DNA of 64,000 nt from Maledivibacter halophilus. Lineage in GTDB: Bacteria > Bacillota > Clostridia > Peptostreptococcales > Caminicellaceae. The position numbers were made by a program, and so were the translations under genes. The DNA lies in contig NZ_FUZT01000005.1 in assembly GCF_900167445.1 (NCBI RefSeq), positions 239,579 to 303,578 of the forward strand, written 5' to 3'. The notes below the pieces were generated by a model, which did not search any database, was not told the origin of the DNA, and saw only the letters and a program-made list of their open reading frames with translations. This document shows positions 38,338 to 48,009 of the stretch, piece by piece (position 1 is the stretch's first letter; the number at the start of each line of letters is the position of its first letter).

Positions 38338-39534
38338 TTAAAATAAATTCATAAAGAAAGTAATAATACCTGCGTTGAAGAAATCTATAAACAAGCTGCC
38401 TATTAGAGGCAATATGAAGAATGCCCTTGGAGCAGATCCAAACTTACTTGAAAGAGCGTCCATATTTGCCATAGCATTGGGTGTGGCTCCCATTCCAAAC
38501 CCACAATGACCGCAAGCCATAACTGCTGCTTCATAGTCTCTACCCATAATATTATATGTTACAAAATAAGCAAATAATCCCATAAGTAAAGCTTGTGCCA
38601 TAAGCATTATAACCAGTGGACCTGCCAAATCAGATAATTGCCATAGCTGCAAGCCCATTAAAGCCATTGCTAAAAATATAGATAGAGAAGTATTTCCAAT
38701 AATATCTATCTCTTTTTCATAAACTTTATAAGTATTAGTAAAATCAGATATATTTCTAATAATTGCAGCTGCAAACATAGCTCCAATATATGGAGGGAAA
38801 GTCAAATCAGTTTTTTCCAGTAATATTGATAATATAGTTCCAAGTCCCATAGCAATAATAATTTGTGAAACTGCTGACATGAAAGAACTTGCATTTATTT
38901 CTCTAGCTTCCTTATTCTCTGAAGTAGAAGCCTCGTGAAACAAAGCTTCATTATTTTCCTTGTTTAAAAGATTATTTTTTTCGATCAATCGTTTTCCTAT
39001 AGGCCCTCCAAGCATACTTCCCATAATTAACCCAAAGGTTGCCGATGCCATAGCCACAGTTGTCGCCCCCATGGCTCCAGATTCTTCAAATATAGGCGCA
39101 AATGCTCCTGACGTTCCATGTCCTCCTGTCATGGGAACAGAACCAGTACTAAGTCCTATAAGATGATTCAAGTTGAAAACCTTTGCCAAAGCTATACCAA
39201 CCACATCTTGCAGAGTCACTAAAATTACCGCTAATATTAGGAATAATAAAACCTGTATTCCGCCTTTTTTAAGTAGTTTAAAGCTTGCTGTAAATCCAAC
39301 AGTTGTAAAAAATGCTGTCATAAATAATGATTTAAGTGTCATATCCATTTCAATTGTAAGAATATTTGTTTGTTTGAACACTAAAATTAGAATTGCAAAT
39401 ATTAGTCCTCCAATAACAGGAGCTGGTATACAAAATTTTTCTAAGAAATTTACTCTTTTCTTAATCCCCTGTCCTAAAAGTAAAATAAGTATTGCCAATG
39501 AAAGGGTTTGAACCACATCTAAACTCAACGTCAT
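38338..39534 (-). CDS. gltS: Sodium/glutamate symporter GltS
   Basis: 398 residues, about eleven membrane segments. The GltS signatures are visible: the re-entrant loop GSVPMTGGHGTSGAFAP (about 130-146) and the related second-half loop CGHCGFGMGATPNAMANM (about 345). It imports glutamate with sodium. A GlnK/GlnL-like sensor-regulator pair lies just upstream on the same strand and is the likely controller. Confidence 0.95.
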   Translation of the reverse strand: MTLSLDVVQTLSLAILILLLGQGIKKRVNFLEKFCIPAPVIGGLIFAILILVFKQTNILTIEMDMTLKSLFMTAFFTTVGFTASFKLLKKGGIQVLLFLILAVILVTLQDVVGIALAKVFNLNHLIGLSTGSVPMTGGHGTSGAFAPIFEESGAMGATTVAMASATFGLIMGSMLGGPIGKRLIEKNNLLNKENNEALFHEASTSENKEAREINASSFMSAVSQIIIAMGLGTILSILLEKTDLTFPPYIGAMFAAAIIRNISDFTNTYKVYEKEIDIIGNTSLSIFLAMALMGLQLWQLSDLAGPLVIMLMAQALLMGLFAYFVTYNIMGRDYEAAVMACGHCGFGMGATPNAMANMDALSSKFGSAPRAFFILPLIGSLFIDFFNAGIITFFMNLF

Positions 39535-39663
39535 ATCTCATACCTCCATTTATCTTATACATTAATCCCTTTAATAATATTATACGGAGGCACAACAATT
39601 TCTCATTAAATTCGACAGAATGCTACGCTGGTTTTTTTGATTTTTCTAATATTTCAATTATAA

Positions 39664-40566
39664 TTAAGTAGTGATATCATCTTTCTGATAATTCAACTTA
39701 GAAATTACTCCTTCAATAAATTTTTTAATATTAATCTTTCCTCTATCTTCATTGGGATTATTGATATATCGCATTTCTTGCTTAACTTGCCTAAAATCAA
39801 ATAGACTAGTGCTGTATTCAGTAAACTTACTGTTAAAGTAATCATCATGTCCTAATTCCGCTATAGTTTGAAGTGATTTTTGAATTGATCTTCTAACTCT
39901 TTGTTCTATAGTTCTTCTATTTATATTATGATTGGATTCCAAGCTTTCTTCCTTTGAAATTTCCTCATATAATTCTTGTAACTTATAAGTCGATGAAGGA
40001 TTCATTTTCTTTATTTCAATTATTTTTATAATGATTTTTTTCAAGGCATTTGTACCGCTACTACCTATGATTCCTATATCGGTAAATATATTTTTTATTT
40101 GGTCATCTAGAGACATCCGTTTCATTGGTTTTGATTTTTTCACCCCATCAATGTCTAAAACAGCATTTTTTATTAATGCCACAGATCTTTCTAAATCAAT
40201 GTTTCTACACACCCCTTTTATAACATTAATTGCTTCGATATTATTAATTGGCTTATTAATAAAGAATAATATTCCACTTTCATAGGCCTTTGAAACCATT
40301 TCCTCATCTTCAACCTGAGATATCATTATAAATTTACCTTTGTAATTTTGAAGCTTAGCCGATTTAGTTATTTCTATACCGTCCTTAACTGGAAGAAGTA
40401 AATCTATAAGTATTATATCGGGATTATAAAATAGAATTTCTTCTACTGCATATTCACCACTCTCCAATTCAGCTACTACCCTTCCAAGATTATTCTTACG
40501 TATTAAGAAGGCCATCATCTTTCTGATATTTACATCGTCATCAATTATTAGAAAAGTCTTGTCCAT
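39664..40566 (-). CDS. Response regulator with YcbB (GlnL-type) DNA-binding domain
   Basis: 300 residues from ATG 40566. Receiver domain 1-115: acidic pocket FLIIDDDVN, phospho-acceptor Asp in DIILIDLLLP, Lys in FINKPINN. The C-terminal half has the YcbB/GlnL-type DNA-binding domain (RMSLDDQIKNIFTDIGI, SSTYKLQELYEEIS, RTIEQRVRRSIQKSLQTIAE). In Bacillus, GlnL controls glutamine use. The gene is 5 bases after its kinase gene. Confidence 0.9.
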   Translation of the reverse strand: MDKTFLIIDDDVNIRKMMAFLIRKNNLGRVVAELESGEYAVEEILFYNPDIILIDLLLPVKDGIEITKSAKLQNYKGKFIMISQVEDEEMVSKAYESGILFFINKPINNIEAINVIKGVCRNIDLERSVALIKNAVLDIDGVKKSKPMKRMSLDDQIKNIFTDIGIIGSSGTNALKKIIIKIIEIKKMNPSSTYKLQELYEEISKEESLESNHNINRRTIEQRVRRSIQKSLQTIAELGHDDYFNSKFTEYSTSLFDFRQVKQEMRYINNPNEDRGKINIKKFIEGVISKLNYQKDDITT

Positions 40567-40571
40567 AAATA

Positions 40572-41807
40572 TCACCCGCTTAATGAATTTTTTGGTATTA
40601 TCAATTTGACTGTGGTTCCTTTATTAATTTTAGATGTAATCTCTATATCACCTTTTAAATTCTCCATAATATTCTTAATATGGGAAAGGCCTATACCAGT
40701 AGATGGTTTTCCTGTTACTTGATCATATTTTGTAGTAAAACCAGGATTAAAAACATAGGGAAGAATTTCTTCTTCAATACCATTTCCAGTATCTATGACC
40801 TCAAAATATATGTTTTCTTCGTCACTCCATTGGACTATCTTAATGGAATCATTATCCATGCAGGCATCTATACTATTTATAATCAAATTATTGAGTATTG
40901 AAAATAAATAATAATAATTTTTAAGTATGAAATTGTCCTTTAACTTAAAATGCATTTTTACAATTCTATTATTTTCAGTAAGATATCTATTGGTATTATC
41001 TCTAATAATTCCAAAAACATCTGCTAATGTCATTTTATCGTCATTTTCAAAATTTCTCAAGAAACTTTCAAAGCCCTTTAAAACCCTATAATAATCTTTT
41101 TTTATCTCATGTACCTCTCTGGAAATGTTTAAAGTCTTTTCCCTTAAAATCTTATCTTCTTTATAGCTTTCATACAAATTATAGCTTTTACTCATTACAT
41201 CTTCTATATCCACCATAGATTTTTTTAGATAAAACATTTCCGCTTGAATATCCGATACTAATTTATTTAATTGTATATACCTTTTTTGATGCTCCCTTGC
41301 CAATATATATAACTCCTGCTTTTTATAAAACCAATATATAAAGTATGCAATAAAACTTCTGATAATGCCTGCCAGTACAATAATCTTAACTACACTAAAT
41401 GAAATATTACTTCTCATTATAGTTTCGGCCACATTACTAAGGGAATCTATAAAGGCTAACAAAAATATAGTCTTAATAAGATTTTCCTTATCCTTTTTCA
41501 CCTTTGTAATAAAGGCAAGAAATCCAAAAACCATATAATAAATCAAAGCTGGAAAATCAAGGAATATAGCTCCTTGAATTGTAATAGATTGAAATAGTAC
41601 TACTAAAATGCTTCTAATTACAAAGACCGCTATTCCACACAAAATAGAAAGCCTTAATTCAGATATATCGTCATTTATTAAAATAATCAAATTTAACGCA
41701 ATAATTCCTACAGAAAATCTTAGTTCACTTGTGAAAGGAAAAAAATATATTTCGCTTAAAAAAGCCACTGCTATTATTGCTAATAAATATTTCTTAGCTT
41801 TAGACAT
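40572..41807 (-). CDS. GlnK-like sensor histidine kinase
   Basis: 411 residues. About six N-terminal membrane segments (to about 165), a coiled-coil with the likely phospho-His in SREVHEIKKDYYRV, and a HATPase domain: N box NNLIINSIDACMD, G1 DTGNGIEEE, F box PGFTTK, G2 STGIGLSHIKN. It belongs to the Spo0B-type/GlnK class. It forms an operon with the YcbB-domain regulator and lies upstream of gltS. Confidence 0.9.
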   Translation of the reverse strand: MSKAKKYLLAIIAVAFLSEIYFFPFTSELRFSVGIIALNLIILINDDISELRLSILCGIAVFVIRSILVVLFQSITIQGAIFLDFPALIYYMVFGFLAFITKVKKDKENLIKTIFLLAFIDSLSNVAETIMRSNISFSVVKIIVLAGIIRSFIAYFIYWFYKKQELYILAREHQKRYIQLNKLVSDIQAEMFYLKKSMVDIEDVMSKSYNLYESYKEDKILREKTLNISREVHEIKKDYYRVLKGFESFLRNFENDDKMTLADVFGIIRDNTNRYLTENNRIVKMHFKLKDNFILKNYYYLFSILNNLIINSIDACMDNDSIKIVQWSDEENIYFEVIDTGNGIEEEILPYVFNPGFTTKYDQVTGKPSTGIGLSHIKNIMENLKGDIEITSKINKGTTVKLIIPKNSLSG

Positions 41808-41856
41808 ACAAACCTCCCTTCAATTCTTCCCTAAATTATATTTTACTATATTTAAT

Positions 41857-41904
41857 TAAAAAAACACCTTCTTATCATAAAATATTTTTTATTAAAGAAG
41901 GTGT
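41857..41904 (-). terminator. Terminator after the ABC-F gene
   Basis: ACACCTTCTT/AAGAAGGTGT stem with seven T on the minus strand. Confidence 0.8.
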
Positions 41905-41910
41905 AATCTT

Positions 41911-43560
<1,650 letters not shown>

Positions 43561-43584
43561 GTCCTCCTTTCGGTTTTTATACAC

Positions 43585-43614
43585 AAAAAATTGCACAAGC
43601 TACTGTGCAATTTT
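43585..43614 (-). terminator. Terminator in the ABC-F leader (attenuator candidate)
   Basis: AAAATTGCACA/TGTGCAATTTT stem with a T6 run on the minus strand. It lies between the predicted promoter and the gene, about 60 bases before the start codon. It could also simply end transcription from upstream. Confidence 0.75.
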
Positions 43615-43628
43615 ATTAAGCTCATTCT

Positions 43629-43656
43629 ATTATACATTTTTTTTGGAAATTATCAA
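43629..43656 (-). promoter_or_regulatory. Promoter of the ABC-F gene
   Basis: TTGATA (43651-43656) and TATAAT (43629-43634), spacing 16, on the minus strand; start near 43622. Confidence 0.65.
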
Positions 43657-43714
43657 GCTTGAGAAAATCACTTTAAGGATTTCATGCTTTTAATAGAGAT
43701 TACAAGTAAATACT

Positions 43715-43933
43715 CTAATTTAATATTGCTTCTTTAAGCTCTTCTACTATCTTAGTCTCCAATTCTGTCGCCTCTGACACCTGCGTTGTCGATAGGCCCA
43801 TCTTTAAAAGTCTTTTTGCTATTTTTACTTTTCCTTTCTCTATTCCTTTCTCTATTCCTTTTTCTATTCCCTTTCGTTCTATATCATCTAATGTTTTCTC
43901 TAGATTATATACCATATTTTCCACCTTATACAC
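43715..43933 (-). pseudogene. C-terminal remnant of an Rpn/PD-(D/E)XK family transposase-like nuclease
   Basis: 72 codons from GTG 43933. The GIEKGIEKGIEKG coiled-coil repeat followed by VKIAKRLLKMGLSTTQVSEATEL is the usual tail of Rpn-family recombination-promoting nucleases, normally about 300 residues. The nuclease domain is missing, and no matching frame exists upstream. The three GIEK units reflect a 12-base tandem repeat. It is probably a relic and not functional. Confidence 0.6.
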
Positions 43934-44127
43934 TTCCTATTCTTATGTACATTATACCAAATTAAAGGAGTTGTTAGCAATGCTAATTATCACAGTAAAA
44001 ATAATTATCTCCTTACGTTAATCTTATTTTAATATTTGAGTAAATTACACAACAAATGGTTAAATTATTCACCTACTCAAAATCCTTCCTGCTCCTTCGA
44101 TTTAATTCATGAAATTTTTAAATATTA

Positions 44128-44155
44128 TTGCATTTTTCCCCAAAAATAGTATAAT
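44128..44155 (+). promoter_or_regulatory. Promoter of the structured RNA
   Basis: TTGCAT (44128-44133), spacing 16, TATAAT (44150-44155). Start near 44162. Confidence 0.65.
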
Positions 44156-44161
44156 CTATAT

Positions 44162-44355
44162 AGAGGAAAATTAAAAAGGTCGCCATAGCTTGTGAGTGGT
44201 GGAGCACTCACAAGCCCATGCAGGTACGAAGACTACCTACAAAGATAGCGTTAAGCTATCATAGCAACCTTATGTTATTATAACTCATTCTGTAAATTTT
44301 TTCAATAACATAAAGTGTGCGTGTAGGACTGTACAGCCCTGCCGTGCACTTTTTT
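44162..44355 (+). ncRNA. Structured RNA, about 190 nt, upstream of a Spo0E-like gene
   Basis: An AAGGT/ACCTT closing helix (44176-44180 with 44267-44271) encloses three hairpins: CTTGTGAGTG/CACTCACAAG (44189-44214), AGGTA/TACCT (44222-44238) and GATAGC/GCTATC (44244-44260). A further 10-bp helix TTATGTTATT/AATAACATAA (44270-44313) and a terminator AAGTGTGCG/CGTGCACTT with T6 (44313-44355) follow. CATAGC at 44184-44189 can also pair with the GCTATC strand, an alternative fold. A promoter lies at the right distance. It resembles no riboswitch I can name; its size is like raiA-class clostridial RNAs, which is only a suggestion. Confidence 0.7.
44313..44355 (+). terminator. Terminator of the structured RNA
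   Basis: AAGTGTGCG/CGTGCACTT stem with inner CTGTACAG, followed by TTTTTT. It lies 40 bases before the Spo0E-like start codon. Confidence 0.75.
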
Positions 44356-44357
44356 AA

Positions 44358-44389
44358 TTTTCCTCTCAAAACAAATTTTGAGAGGAAAA
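44358..44389 (+). promoter_or_regulatory. Hairpin sequestering the RBS of the Spo0E-like gene
   Basis: TTTTCCTCTCAAAA and TTTTGAGAGGAAAA, a 14-bp perfect stem with a CAAA loop. The 3' arm contains the GAGAGGA Shine-Dalgarno for ATG 44395. Confidence 0.75.
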
Positions 44390-44394
44390 TATAT

Positions 44395-44646
44395 ATGTCT
44401 TACAATGATTTAAAAGAGAAAGGGTGTAAAAAAGATCATTCCACCCTTTCCCAAAAGGAAAAAGATACGCCTTTAAAGGAAGAGCTAAAAGAAATAAAAG
44501 AATCCATCAATAATATGAGAAGCAAGATGTGCAAGATTGCAGGATTTGACAAAAAGAAAAACATTGTCATCAGTAGAGAAGCTTTAAAAGCTAGTCAAGA
44601 GCTTGATGTACTCATCACAAAATATTATCAAAAAAATAAGATATAG
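44395..44646 (+). CDS. Spo0E-like aspartyl-phosphate phosphatase
   Basis: 83 residues from ATG 44395 with AGAGG nine bases upstream; a longer frame starts inside the upstream terminator and is not credible. The C-terminal SQELDVLITKYYQ contains the Spo0E signature SQELD. Spo0E proteins remove phosphate from Spo0A and delay sporulation. An N-terminal Lys-rich extension (about 45 residues) is longer than usual. It follows a structured RNA and a RBS-masking hairpin. Confidence 0.85.
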   Translation: MSYNDLKEKGCKKDHSTLSQKEKDTPLKEELKEIKESINNMRSKMCKIAGFDKKKNIVISREALKASQELDVLITKYYQKNKI

Positions 44647-44662
44647 CCAGAAGAAATGATTT

Positions 44663-44705
44663 AAAAATGAGGGGCAAATAGTACAAAGGCCTCCTCATTT
44701 TTAAA
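44663..44705 (+). terminator. Terminator after the Spo0E-like gene
   Basis: AAAAATGAGGGGC / GCCTCCTCATTTTT with one bulge, followed by T-rich sequence. Confidence 0.75.
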
Positions 44706-44763
44706 CTTCTTCTATTTTAAACTTCCTTCAACTGTGTTCACATAAAAATATTATGGTTCATCC

Positions 44764-45249
44764 CTACTCTCCTATTTTTGATTTTTCATGGTTTATGATT
44801 TTTTCTTTAATGGCAATACCATAGGCAAAACCAGTAAGCTTACCATTTGAACCAATTACCCTGTGGCAAGGTATTATAAGGGGTATGGGGTTCTTGCCAT
44901 TGGCTGCACCAACTGCTCTTGAAGCATTTTCATTACCTAATTTTTTTGCTATTTCCTTATATGTAGTAGTCCTTCCATAGGGTATTTTACACAGCTCCTT
45001 CCAAACACTTTTTTGAAAATCCGTTCCCTCCAGATTAAGCTTGATATTAAATACCTTTCTCTTTCCACAAAGGAATTCTTTGATTTGACAAATCGAATCC
45101 TCAAAAAAATCATCATTTAAAATCCAATTCTTTGATATTTCAAAGCTTCTATTACCTTCTCCAGTATTTAAATGCAAATTCCTTAGTCCCAGCTTATCTC
45201 CCACAAGAATAATCTCACAAAAACTTGTATTAAACCTTGTATAATACAT
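44764..45249 (-). CDS. ogt: Methylated-DNA-[protein]-cysteine S-methyltransferase
   Basis: 161 residues from ATG 45249. The active-site IPCHRVIGSNGKLTGFAYG is intact, and the winged-helix DNA-binding part shows IPYGRTTTYKEIAKKLGN and ASRAVGAANGKNP. It repairs O6-alkylguanine by suicide transfer to Cys. The start overlaps the stop of the Ada-AlkA gene by one base (TAATG), so the two are coupled. Confidence 0.95.
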   Translation of the reverse strand: MYYTRFNTSFCEIILVGDKLGLRNLHLNTGEGNRSFEISKNWILNDDFFEDSICQIKEFLCGKRKVFNIKLNLEGTDFQKSVWKELCKIPYGRTTTYKEIAKKLGNENASRAVGAANGKNPIPLIIPCHRVIGSNGKLTGFAYGIAIKEKIINHEKSKIGE

Positions 45250-46709
45250 TATGTTCTCCCCTTCTTTATTGCATAATTCCATAAACAAAGAGTCGCATAA
45301 GCCCTATAGGGCCTCCATTTTTCTGCCATCTCTACAATCTGTTTAGGAGATGGCTTTATATCATCCTTTGTAAGTGCTTTAATAACGCCTAAATCCTTAA
45401 AGGGAAAACTATCCACCATTCCCAGCCCCCTCATGGCAACATAATTTACTGTCCAATCACCTATTCCCTTTATTGCTGAAAAATCTTTATAAAACTCTTC
45501 AAAAGACTGATTAGCACTAAGGCTAATTGACTTATTTGCAATGCTGCTTGTGGCCGCTTTTATTGTAGCTTGTCGCGTCTTAGTTATCCCAATGCCGTCA
45601 AGATCAACAGATTGAAGTTCCCATGGATTAGGGAAAAAATAGTCAAGTCCTTCTGGATAATTTGGACTACTTTTGATTGCAGTCTTTTCTACAATTCTTC
45701 CAGCCAAAGTTGTAGCCGCCTTTACTGTTATCTGTTGACCAAGTATTGCCCTTATGGTAAGTTCAAAGGCATCAAAAGCCACCGGTAATCTTGGTACCTG
45801 TCCACCTTCCATACCCTTTAATAGTATTTCGTCCTTAGAAAGCTTTTCTCTGATTACTTTGAAATCCCTATCAATATCAAACATCCTACGAACTTTATTA
45901 TAAATCGCCATATAGCATCTTATATCATCACAGTTTATATTTAGCTCCAAAGCTGATTTTTTAGTGTTATTGGTAACAATAAAATATCCTCTTGTATCAT
46001 TAATTCTAAAAGTTCTGCCATAAGTATTTTCTGTAATAGTTTCTATCCCTTTTATTGCTCTATCCTTCATAAAGGATAATATTTTATTGAAATTAAATGG
46101 CTCTTCGTAATAAATCAAAAGCTTCATTTTCCCATAGTTATTCTCTTTATCTGTGATTCCTTTTCTTACCATGGTAGGCGTTACACCAAATATTTCTTTA
46201 AAAACATCGTTAAATTGTCTCGTTGAACCAAATCCAGCAGCAGACGCAATTTCAGTTATGGATAAATCGGAGAAAAGCAATAATTTTTTTGCGAAGATTG
46301 ATTTATGATACTTAGCTATTTTAATAGGAGGGATACCCAAATTTTCAACAAATAGCTTTCTTAGATGTCTAGCTGATATGAAAAGCTCCTTTGCCAAATC
46401 CTTAATAGAATTATAATTTAAATAGCCGTTATATATCATTTCAAGTGCTGAGCTCACTATTGAAGCACCATCAATATTCCCATTATAATATTCTACATTC
46501 ACATCAGGTCTACATCTTAAGCAAGGTCTAAAACCTTGTTCAAGTGCCTCGAATACTGTGTCAAAATAAACAACATTTTCTTCCTTGGCAACAGGTGCTG
46601 GACAAGATGGTCTGCAAAAAATTTTTGTAGTTTTTACACCAAAGAAAAACTTTCCATCAAAGCTTTTATCTTTTGTTATTCTGGCTGTATGATATACACT
46701 ATTGTCCAT
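45249..46709 (-). CDS. AdaA-AlkA fusion: methylation-responsive regulator and 3-methyladenine glycosylase
   Basis: 486 residues. Residues 1-75: Ada zinc domain with four Cys (FCRPSCPAP, CLRCRP); the first is the methylphosphotriester acceptor. About 85-185: AraC HTH (IKDLAKELFISARHLRKLF, ITEIASAAGFGSTRQFNDVF). About 195-486: AlkA domain with the HhH IKGIGDWTVNYVAMRGLG followed by the region holding the catalytic Asp. It senses alkylation, activates transcription and excises alkylated bases. With ogt it makes a compact alkylation-repair operon. Confidence 0.92.
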   Translation of the reverse strand: MDNSVYHTARITKDKSFDGKFFFGVKTTKIFCRPSCPAPVAKEENVVYFDTVFEALEQGFRPCLRCRPDVNVEYYNGNIDGASIVSSALEMIYNGYLNYNSIKDLAKELFISARHLRKLFVENLGIPPIKIAKYHKSIFAKKLLLFSDLSITEIASAAGFGSTRQFNDVFKEIFGVTPTMVRKGITDKENNYGKMKLLIYYEEPFNFNKILSFMKDRAIKGIETITENTYGRTFRINDTRGYFIVTNNTKKSALELNINCDDIRCYMAIYNKVRRMFDIDRDFKVIREKLSKDEILLKGMEGGQVPRLPVAFDAFELTIRAILGQQITVKAATTLAGRIVEKTAIKSSPNYPEGLDYFFPNPWELQSVDLDGIGITKTRQATIKAATSSIANKSISLSANQSFEEFYKDFSAIKGIGDWTVNYVAMRGLGMVDSFPFKDLGVIKALTKDDIKPSPKQIVEMAEKWRPYRAYATLCLWNYAIKKGRT

Positions 46710-46824
46710 AATAACCTTTTTCCCTCCTTACAAATAAACTGTCTCTACCTATGGCCTAAATCAACTGGCTATGCTAGTTCTTCTAAATAATTAAATTAAG
46801 GATAATATTCCCATATGCAACCCA

Positions 46825-46852
46825 GCCAAGTTAGAATTATGCAATTTCCTCA
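46825..46852 (-). repeat. Family C end motif, copy C2
   Basis: CCAAGTTAGAATTATGCAAT followed by TTCCTCAA. It matches C1 at 27 of 28 positions and C3 at 26 of 28. CTAGCACAACGGGTTAA nearby recurs with one change at 63249-63265. Confidence 0.6.
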
Positions 46853-46875
46853 ATTTACTAGCACAACGGGTTAAA

Positions 46876-47529
46876 TTAGTGTTCACTAATAAACTTGTCC
46901 AAAATATCATGCCATTCCCTTGGCTCACATTGGCCTCCATGGGTTTTTTCATTAAAGAGTAAATCAATTAGATACCGTGGTGTCTTACCACCATTAATCA
47001 TTGATTTCACACAGGAAACGCAGTGTACTATCACATCTTCCAAAGGCATTTCATCTGCTCTTTTTTTCATTTGATGCTTAACCTTTTCGTTACTCATAAA
47101 ACCATAAAAACTATCTCCACAGCACACTCCATTTTCCCTAGTTCTCTCTGGTTCAACAACTTTAATATTCATTTTAAACAATAATGTTCTGATTGCTTTA
47201 TGAACTTTTCCATTAGTTCTAGTTGGACAAGCATCATGTATGGTCATAGCTTTTCCACGGTAATCAGGAAATGGAAAGGTTTCACTTTCAGCTAAAACCT
47301 CCCATAAGGAAATAGTTGAAATTCCATCATAAAGCTCACTATACCTCTTATGGCATCCGGAACATACATTAATAATTTTTGTTCCCTTTTTAAGATTCGG
47401 TTCATGTCTGCAACAAATCAAATGCTTATCCTTACAATCATTATTTTCTTTTAAATATTTAAGGAGCCTATCTGCTAATAATGGTTTATAAATCATCAAA
47501 GCACATCCCGGTGCAAATACTATATTCAT
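46876..47529 (-). CDS. CCG-domain (HdrB-like) Fe-S protein
   Basis: 217 residues behind GGAGGTTT. Two Cys-rich CCG-type repeats, each expected to bind an Fe-S cluster or zinc: FAPGCALMIY, LICCRHEPN, NVCSGCHKRY and IHDACPTRTN, ENGVCCGDSFYGF, HCVSCVKSMI. Related domains occur in heterodisulfide reductase HdrB, GlpC and LutA, usually in electron transfer. No partner oxidoreductase gene lies beside it. Confidence 0.82.
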   Translation of the reverse strand: MNIVFAPGCALMIYKPLLADRLLKYLKENNDCKDKHLICCRHEPNLKKGTKIINVCSGCHKRYSELYDGISTISLWEVLAESETFPFPDYRGKAMTIHDACPTRTNGKVHKAIRTLLFKMNIKVVEPERTRENGVCCGDSFYGFMSNEKVKHQMKKRADEMPLEDVIVHCVSCVKSMINGGKTPRYLIDLLFNEKTHGGQCEPREWHDILDKFISEH

Positions 47530-47555
47530 TTTAAAACCTCCATATACAATATAAT

Positions 47556-47800
47556 TTTGATATGTATAAATTAATTGTTTTACTGGAATATCTATAGATA
47601 TATGACAATCACACTTAATAAAGGAAGGAGCCTCTGAGGTTTCCTTTTGAGCGATTTTTATAAACCAGTTTATCCTTTTCGTTATTCAATCTAAAACTGG
47701 TTTATTACATGAGCCAAAAGGATTCTCAGTGGCTACGACCGCAAATTAAACTTTTAAGGCCGTAGATTTTCCAATAGTAAATCTTAATTTATAAACACCT
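47556..47800. repeat. Family B copy B3 flanked by two family A half-copies
   Basis: Right half of A (47556-47600), then B3 (about 47591-47767) with GCCTCTGAGG, CCTTTTG/CAAAAGG and the apical ATAAACCAGTTT/AAACTGGTTTAT, then the left half of A (47762-47800). This fills much of the 480-base gap before pucR. The rest, 47800-48009, is AT-rich with no clear promoter that I would name. Confidence 0.7.
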
Positions 47801-48009
47801 TTGAATTTGTTTCACTATATAATAAACTTTATATTTATAGAATAAATAAATCTGTTAATTGTAACAAGAGATTTTCGGATAGTGCATTGTATTTATATAG
47901 TATATTATATAATATAGTATTAGGCTTGAAACTTTAACTATGGTATAATTTTATTTATACATTTCTACCTAAATATCCAGACCTATCTTATTTCCAATGG
48001 GGTGATCTT

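Noticed and set aside
43585..43614. ABC-F leader terminator as simply the end of the Rpn remnant transcript
   Set aside because: Not fully excluded, but a promoter lies between the remnant and the hairpin, which favours a leader role.
43800..43880. Possible CRISPR-like short tandem repeat
   Set aside because: The 12-base units encode the GIEK coiled coil of an Rpn remnant; no spacers.
44162..44355. tRNA, tmRNA, SRP RNA, RNase P RNA or c-di-GMP riboswitch
   Set aside because: None of the conserved cores of these RNAs is present.
44317..44394. Longer upstream start for the Spo0E-like gene
   Set aside because: It begins inside the terminator and crosses the RBS hairpin; ATG 44395 has the RBS.
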